64,000 nt of DNA. Source: JACDAN01 sp963802375 (GTDB lineage Bacteria; Actinomycetota; Thermoleophilia; Gaiellales; Gaiellaceae). The notes beneath the pieces were generated by a model. The model saw only the letters and a program-made list of their open reading frames with translations. It did no database searches and had not been told where the DNA came from. The translations under genes were made by a program, and so were the position numbers. How positions within the stretch are numbered: position 1 is the stretch's first letter; every line of letters begins with the position of its first letter. Shown here piece by piece: positions 60,020-64,000 of the stretch. The DNA lies in contig CAWDIJ010000010.1 in the NCBI GenBank assembly GCA_963802375.1, positions 806,001 to 870,000 on the forward strand, given 5' to 3'.

Positions 60020-61362
60020 CGAGCCCGGTCACCACGTACGCGCCCTCGGAAGGCGGCTACGTCGCGTACCAGCTGTTCGGCTCGGGCTCGACGAACCTCG
60101 TGTTCGTCACGAGCTGGGCCAGCAACGTCGACGTGATGTGGGAGGAGCCGCGGATGGCGGCGTTTCTCAACCGCCTCGGGTCGTTCGCGCGGGTGGTCGC
60201 CTTCGACAAGCGAGGCGCCGGCGTGTCCGATCCCGTGCCGCTCGGGTCGCTGCCGCGCCTCGAGGAGTGGATGGACGACGTCCGAACGGTGATGGACGCC
60301 GCCGGGATGGACCAGGCAGCGTTGCTCGGCGACGCGGAGGGTGGCCCCATGGCGATGATGTTCGCCGCCTCGCACCCCGACCGCGTGCCGGCGCTCGCCC
60401 TCGTCAACACCTTCGCGCGCTGGCGGCGAGCCGACGACTACACGATCGGGATGCCGGACGGGACCTGGGAAAAGCTCGTCGACCGCTACGAGCAGAACTG
60501 GGGCCTCACGAGCGAGATCCTGGGCCTCACAGCCCCGTCGGTGGCGAACGATCCCGCCTTCACACGTTGGTACGTCCGCTACCAGCGGGCCGGCATGCCG
60601 AGAGGAGCCGCGACAGAGATGTACCGGTGGGTGACGAACATCGACGTGCGCTCGATCCTTCCGACGATTCGCGTTCCGACGCTCGTCGTCCAGCGCGCGG
60701 GCGCACGGCACCACCGGCCGGCGTTCGGCCGCTACGTCGCCGAGCACATCCCCGGCGCAAAGTACGTCGAGCTGCCAGGGGCCGACACCTTCCCCTTCGG
60801 GACCGGCGACTTCGCGCCGCTGCTGGACGAAGTCGAGGAGTTCCTGACCGGAGCCCGCTCGCGGCCCGTGCTCAACCGTCAGCTCGCCACGGTCCTCTTC
60901 ACCGACATCGTCGGCTCGACGAGGCTCGCGGCCGAGCGCGGCGACGCCGCGTGGAGCACGCTCGTCCGCGAGCACGACGAGGTCGTTCGGGAGCACCTCC
61001 GAACGTACCGCGGGCGCGAGATCGACCGCACCGGCGACGGCTTCCTCGCCACCTTCGACGGGCCCGCGCGGGCGGTCACCTGCGCGGTCCGCCTGCAGGA
61101 GGCGCTGAGCGAGCGCGGGATCAGGATCCGGGCCGGCGTCCACACCGGCGAGGTGGAGCTGGCTGAAGGAACGCTGCGGGGACTCGCAGTGCACATCACG
61201 GCCCGGGTCATGGCCGCCGCGCGGGACGGAGGCATCCTCGTCTCGAGCACCGTCCACGATCTGGTCGTCGGCTCGGGCATCGAGTTCGCCGAGCGCGGGA
61301 CGCACGAGCTGAAGGGCGTCCCTGGGAGCTGGACGCTCTTCGAAGTGACCGCCGCTCCCTGA
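60016..61362 (+). CDS. Alpha/beta-hydrolase-like domain fused to class III nucleotide cyclase
   Basis: 448 residues. Residues 1-285 are an alpha/beta-hydrolase fold whose nucleophile elbow is GDAEGG (105-110): the catalytic Ser is Ala107, so it is probably a ligand sensor. Residues 290-448 are a class III cyclase with metal Asp297 (LFTDIVGST) and Asp341 (RTGDGFLATF), and the transition-state Arg397. The pairing is as in M. tuberculosis Rv1900c. It makes cAMP, or possibly cGMP. GTG shares GTGA with arcC. Confidence 0.9.
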   Translation: MTSPVTTYAPSEGGYVAYQLFGSGSTNLVFVTSWASNVDVMWEEPRMAAFLNRLGSFARVVAFDKRGAGVSDPVPLGSLPRLEEWMDDVRTVMDAAGMDQAALLGDAEGGPMAMMFAASHPDRVPALALVNTFARWRRADDYTIGMPDGTWEKLVDRYEQNWGLTSEILGLTAPSVANDPAFTRWYVRYQRAGMPRGAATEMYRWVTNIDVRSILPTIRVPTLVVQRAGARHHRPAFGRYVAEHIPGAKYVELPGADTFPFGTGDFAPLLDEVEEFLTGARSRPVLNRQLATVLFTDIVGSTRLAAERGDAAWSTLVREHDEVVREHLRTYRGREIDRTGDGFLATFDGPARAVTCAVRLQEALSERGIRIRAGVHTGEVELAEGTLRGLAVHITARVMAAARDGGILVSSTVHDLVVGSGIEFAERGTHELKGVPGSWTLFEVTAAP

Positions 61363-61443
61363 CCGAACCGGTCGGGCGGGTGCGCCGAATGAGCGGCGAC
61401 CCAGGCGCCAAACCCGGCGCCGAACCGAAAGGAGCCGCACACG

Positions 61444-62763
61444 ATGCGCACGCTCGTACTCGCGATCGTCGGGATCGCGGTCGCCGCCGCAGTGCTCGCC
61501 GTCAGAGGACCGGCCCCCGAGGCCGGCCAGGCATCGAGCCACCGCGAGGCACCGCTGATCGCCGAGGATCCGTCGGCCGACACGACCGACGTCTACGCGT
61601 TCAGGAGCCTGGACGCCCCGAACCAGCTGACCGTGATCGCCAACTGGATCCCGGCAGAGGACCCGGCGGCCGGCCCGAACTGGTACCGCTTCTCCCAGCG
61701 AGCCCGGTACGCGATCAACATCGACCGGAGCGGCGACGGCAAGGCCGACGTCACCTACCGGTTCAGGTTCAAGAACCGCGAGGAAACGCTGTTCCTCGGC
61801 AACACCGTGCAGGACTACACGGTCACGAAGGTCGTTCGCGGCCACGAGACCGTCGTCGCGCGCGGCGTGACACCGCCGAACAACATCGGCCCGCGCTCCA
61901 CGCCGAACTACCGGCAGCTGGCCGACGCGGCGATCACGAACCTCACGGGCGGCGGGAAGGTCTTCGCCGGCCAGCGTGAGGACGCGTTCTTCGCGGACAT
62001 CGGCGCGATCTTCGATCTCGTCGCGATCCGCAAGGGCACCGGCAACATGGGCGGCGGGAAGGACTTCTTCGCCAACTACGCGACGCATGGGATCGCGCTT
62101 CAGATCCCGATCTCGCAGCTCGACGACTCCGACCACACCGTGGGCGTCTGGGCAACGACCGAGCGGCCTCGCATGAAGATCCGCGAGTACCGCCGCAACG
62201 GCGTCCGCCGGTTCCACGAGGAGCGGCAGTGGGTGCAGGTCTCGCGACTCGGCAACCCGCTGATCAACGAGGTGATCATCCCGACCAAGCTCAAGGACAA
62301 GTGGAACCGCCTGAGCCCGGACACGGATGCGCAGTTCCAGCAGTACTACCGAACGCCGATTCTCGCGGCAGTCATCAACCAGCTGTACGGCCTCGGCGTC
62401 CCGGAGACGAACCGTGACGACCTCGTCGCCGTGCTGCTGACCGGCGTGCCCGGCCTGAACAACACCGGGCCGAAGCTCGCCGACATGCTGCGGATCAACC
62501 TCTCCATCCCGCCGACGGCGAGCCCGAACCGGCTCGGCGTCTTCGGCGGCGACCTGGCCGGTTTCCCGAACGGGCGGCGGCTGACAGACGACGTGGTCGA
62601 CATCGCCGAGCGCGCGGTGGCCGGAAAGCTGAAGGGCCATCCCGCCGGAGACCTTCTCGGCGACGGCGTCGACGGGAACGACGTCCCCAACCTGGGCTTC
62701 TTCCCATACGAGAACGACCCCCCGAGCGGGTTCGACAACGCAAAGGGCCAGCAGAAGCCGTGA
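61444..62763 (+). CDS. Secreted DUF4331 protein
   Basis: 439 residues. Signal peptide (1-20), then the DUF4331 opening SSHREAPLIAEDPSADTTDVYAFRS and, later, GNMGGGKDFFANYATHGIALQIP and DDVVDIAERAVAG. ATG 61444 with a strong Shine-Dalgarno (AAAGGAG). The 81-base gap upstream holds GGCGCC twice (AAACCC between). Family role unknown. It overlaps the TPR gene by GTGA. Confidence 0.88.
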   Translation: MRTLVLAIVGIAVAAAVLAVRGPAPEAGQASSHREAPLIAEDPSADTTDVYAFRSLDAPNQLTVIANWIPAEDPAAGPNWYRFSQRARYAINIDRSGDGKADVTYRFRFKNREETLFLGNTVQDYTVTKVVRGHETVVARGVTPPNNIGPRSTPNYRQLADAAITNLTGGGKVFAGQREDAFFADIGAIFDLVAIRKGTGNMGGGKDFFANYATHGIALQIPISQLDDSDHTVGVWATTERPRMKIREYRRNGVRRFHEERQWVQVSRLGNPLINEVIIPTKLKDKWNRLSPDTDAQFQQYYRTPILAAVINQLYGLGVPETNRDDLVAVLLTGVPGLNNTGPKLADMLRINLSIPPTASPNRLGVFGGDLAGFPNGRRLTDDVVDIAERAVAGKLKGHPAGDLLGDGVDGNDVPNLGFFPYENDPPSGFDNAKGQQKP

Positions 62764-63959
62764 AGCGGCGGACGCTGACCGGGGCAGCGGTGGCGGCGAT
62801 AGCCGCCACCGCCCTCCTCGTCGGAGGCGCTCTGCGCATGAACGGCGAGGAGACCTCGAGGACCCCGACAAACCAGCTCGTCCGAGCCGGCCTCGAGGAG
62901 CAGAGAGTGGCCCGCCGCACCGGCGAGCCGACCCATTACACGCGTTCCGAGCGGGCGCTGCGACAGGCGGTCGCTCAGGATCCGAACGACGTCAGGGCGC
63001 TGATCGGCCTGGCGTCGCTCGCGAACACCCGCCACCATTTCCGCGAAGGACTAGCCCTTGCGAGACGCGTCCGGTACCTGGCACCGGACATGGCCCTTGT
63101 GTATGGAGTCATGGGCGATGCCTTGATCGAGCTCGGGCGTTTCGAGGCGGGCTACCGCGCCTACGAGCGGATGGCGGAGCTCAAGCCGAGCATCGCGGCG
63201 TACGCGCGCGTCGCGCAGGTTCAATCGGGCCTCGGCGAGGACGACTCGGCTAGGCGCACGATCCGCCTCGCGCTCGACGCGGCGGTGGACGCCGAGACCC
63301 GGGCGTGGGCATACGTCGAGCTCGGACGGCTCGACCGCGGCGACCTCCGGTTCGCGGCCGCGGCCGGCCACTTCCGCAGCGCGCTCGCCGTCTCGCCCGG
63401 CAATCCTCTCGCGCTCGAGGCATGGGGCGAGACCGAGGCGGCGCGCGGAAACCTCGAGCGGGCGATCGGGCTTCAGCGACAGGCGGTCGCCAGGAGGTTC
63501 TCGCCGGAGTTCGCGGCCTCGCTCGGCGACCTCTACACCGTCGCCGGGCGGCCGAGGGCGGCCGCGAAGGCGTACGACCTCGTGCGGCGGCAGGAACAGC
63601 GCCTGGCCGAGAACGGCGTCGACACCGACCTCGACCGGGCAATGTTCCAGCTCGAGCACGGAATCGACCTGGCGGGTTCGCTCGCTCTCGCCCGACGCGG
63701 GTACGCGCAGAGGCCGGGGACGGAGGCGAGCGAGGTCCTCTCCTGGGCGCTCGTCCGAAACGGACGGTGCAAGGAGGCAGTCCGCTACTCGGACGAGGCT
63801 CTCCGCTTCCCGGACGGGCACCGCTACTTCCACCGCGGGATGATCGAGAGCTGTCTCGGCCGGAAGGCCGCGGCGCGACGGCTGTTCCGGCAGGCGCTCG
63901 ACACCGACCCGAACTTCTCACCGATCTGGGCGAGGTTTGCCCGGTTGCAGCTGGACTGA
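62760..63959 (+). CDS. TPR-repeat protein, exported or membrane anchored
   Basis: 399 residues. A hydrophobic N-terminus (7-25) then about eight tetratricopeptide-like helical pairs (for example ALRQAVAQDPNDVRALIGLASLA and AARRLFRQALDTDPNFSPIWARFARL). GTG 62760 overlaps the DUF4331 stop (GTGA), so the two are made together and may form a pair outside the membrane. The 41 bases to the window end hold nothing recognisable. Confidence 0.85.
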   Translation: MKRRTLTGAAVAAIAATALLVGGALRMNGEETSRTPTNQLVRAGLEEQRVARRTGEPTHYTRSERALRQAVAQDPNDVRALIGLASLANTRHHFREGLALARRVRYLAPDMALVYGVMGDALIELGRFEAGYRAYERMAELKPSIAAYARVAQVQSGLGEDDSARRTIRLALDAAVDAETRAWAYVELGRLDRGDLRFAAAAGHFRSALAVSPGNPLALEAWGETEAARGNLERAIGLQRQAVARRFSPEFAASLGDLYTVAGRPRAAAKAYDLVRRQEQRLAENGVDTDLDRAMFQLEHGIDLAGSLALARRGYAQRPGTEASEVLSWALVRNGRCKEAVRYSDEALRFPDGHRYFHRGMIESCLGRKAAARRLFRQALDTDPNFSPIWARFARLQLD

Positions 63960-64000
63960 CCGAACCACCGGACTGGGTCGTGCGAATAAGAATGATGCGC

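Noticed and set aside
59032..62871. 1279-codon minus-strand open frame opposite cPGS, arcC, cyclase and DUF4331 genes
   Set aside because: The plus-strand genes are recognisable families; the long antisense frame comes from high third-position GC.

Overview
The window is high-GC, densely packed bacterial chromosome. It matches Actinomycetota: it has a dnaK-grpE-dnaJ-hspR-clpB operon, an inositol-1-phosphate synthase with lipid phosphatidyltransferase genes, and a housekeeping block (mfd, pth, rplY, prs, glmU, tRNA-Gln, ispE, rsmA, tatD, metG, rsmI) with the same gene neighbours as in Mycobacterium tuberculosis. My best guess at class is Thermoleophilia (Gaiellales or Solirubrobacterales type), inferred from gene mix and composition only. 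I see no transposase, prophage, CRISPR array or replication origin. No gap between genes exceeds about 300 bases; the larger gaps (110-240 bases) hold repeats, promoters or operators.

Layout. 1-17.6 kb: conserved housekeeping block, mostly minus strand: foldase-like lipoprotein, mfd, ABC exporter, pth, rplY, a membrane glycosyltransferase, prs, glmU, tRNA-Gln, ispE, rsmA, tatD, metG, an M23 peptidase and rsmI. 17.6-24.4 kb: ROK sugar kinase and LCP cell-wall ligase from a tiny divergent promoter, a pseudouridine-catabolism operon (psuK-psuG plus a P1 peptidase), then small membrane and GYD proteins separated by palindromic repeats. 24.4-27.5 kb: cupin plus NAD-dependent formate dehydrogenase, and a secreted delta-60 repeat protein. 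27.5-34.2 kb: the chaperone operon with an extra small membrane protein. 34.2-42.5 kb: aminopeptidase, GrpB, an EamA exporter with twin operators, moaA, a methyltransferase, PAP2, a CDP-alcohol phosphatidyltransferase, and a ribbon-helix-helix/inositol-phosphate-synthase fusion. 42.5-49.3 kb: large M36 metalloprotease, GT4-PHP fusion, UDG-like protein, and a presenilin-like membrane protein. 49.3-53.5 kb: HEAT protein, RumA-type methyltransferase, ABC transporter pair, YjbQ. 53.5-64 kb: M3-like peptidase, DoxX-like, DUF3419 and DUF2071 proteins, ferritin, a cyclic-2,3-diphosphoglycerate-synthetase-like protein with a frameshifted carbamate kinase, hydrolase-cyclase, DUF4331 and TPR proteins.

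How genes work together. MIPS, the phosphatidyltransferase, PAP2 and the GT4 protein could together make phosphatidylinositol-type glycolipids. GlmU, LCP, the M23 peptidase and the GT-C transferase serve the envelope. The chaperone operon is one tightly overlapped transcription unit. Many neighbours overlap by 1-4 bases (GTGA, ATGA, TAGTG), so translational coupling is the rule, while many first genes look leaderless: a -10 hexamer lies 6-8 bases before the start codon.

Most unusual: (1) two 162-bp structured elements (17593-17754 and 53499-53660) whose 3' arm carries the Shine-Dalgarno of the next gene and whose 5' arm can pair with it, with compensatory changes between copies; (2) three copies of a second, 163-165-bp palindromic family; (3) tandem RHH domains fused to MIPS, with a palindrome over the start codon; (4) a candidate intramembrane aspartyl protease; (5) a GT4-PHP fusion.
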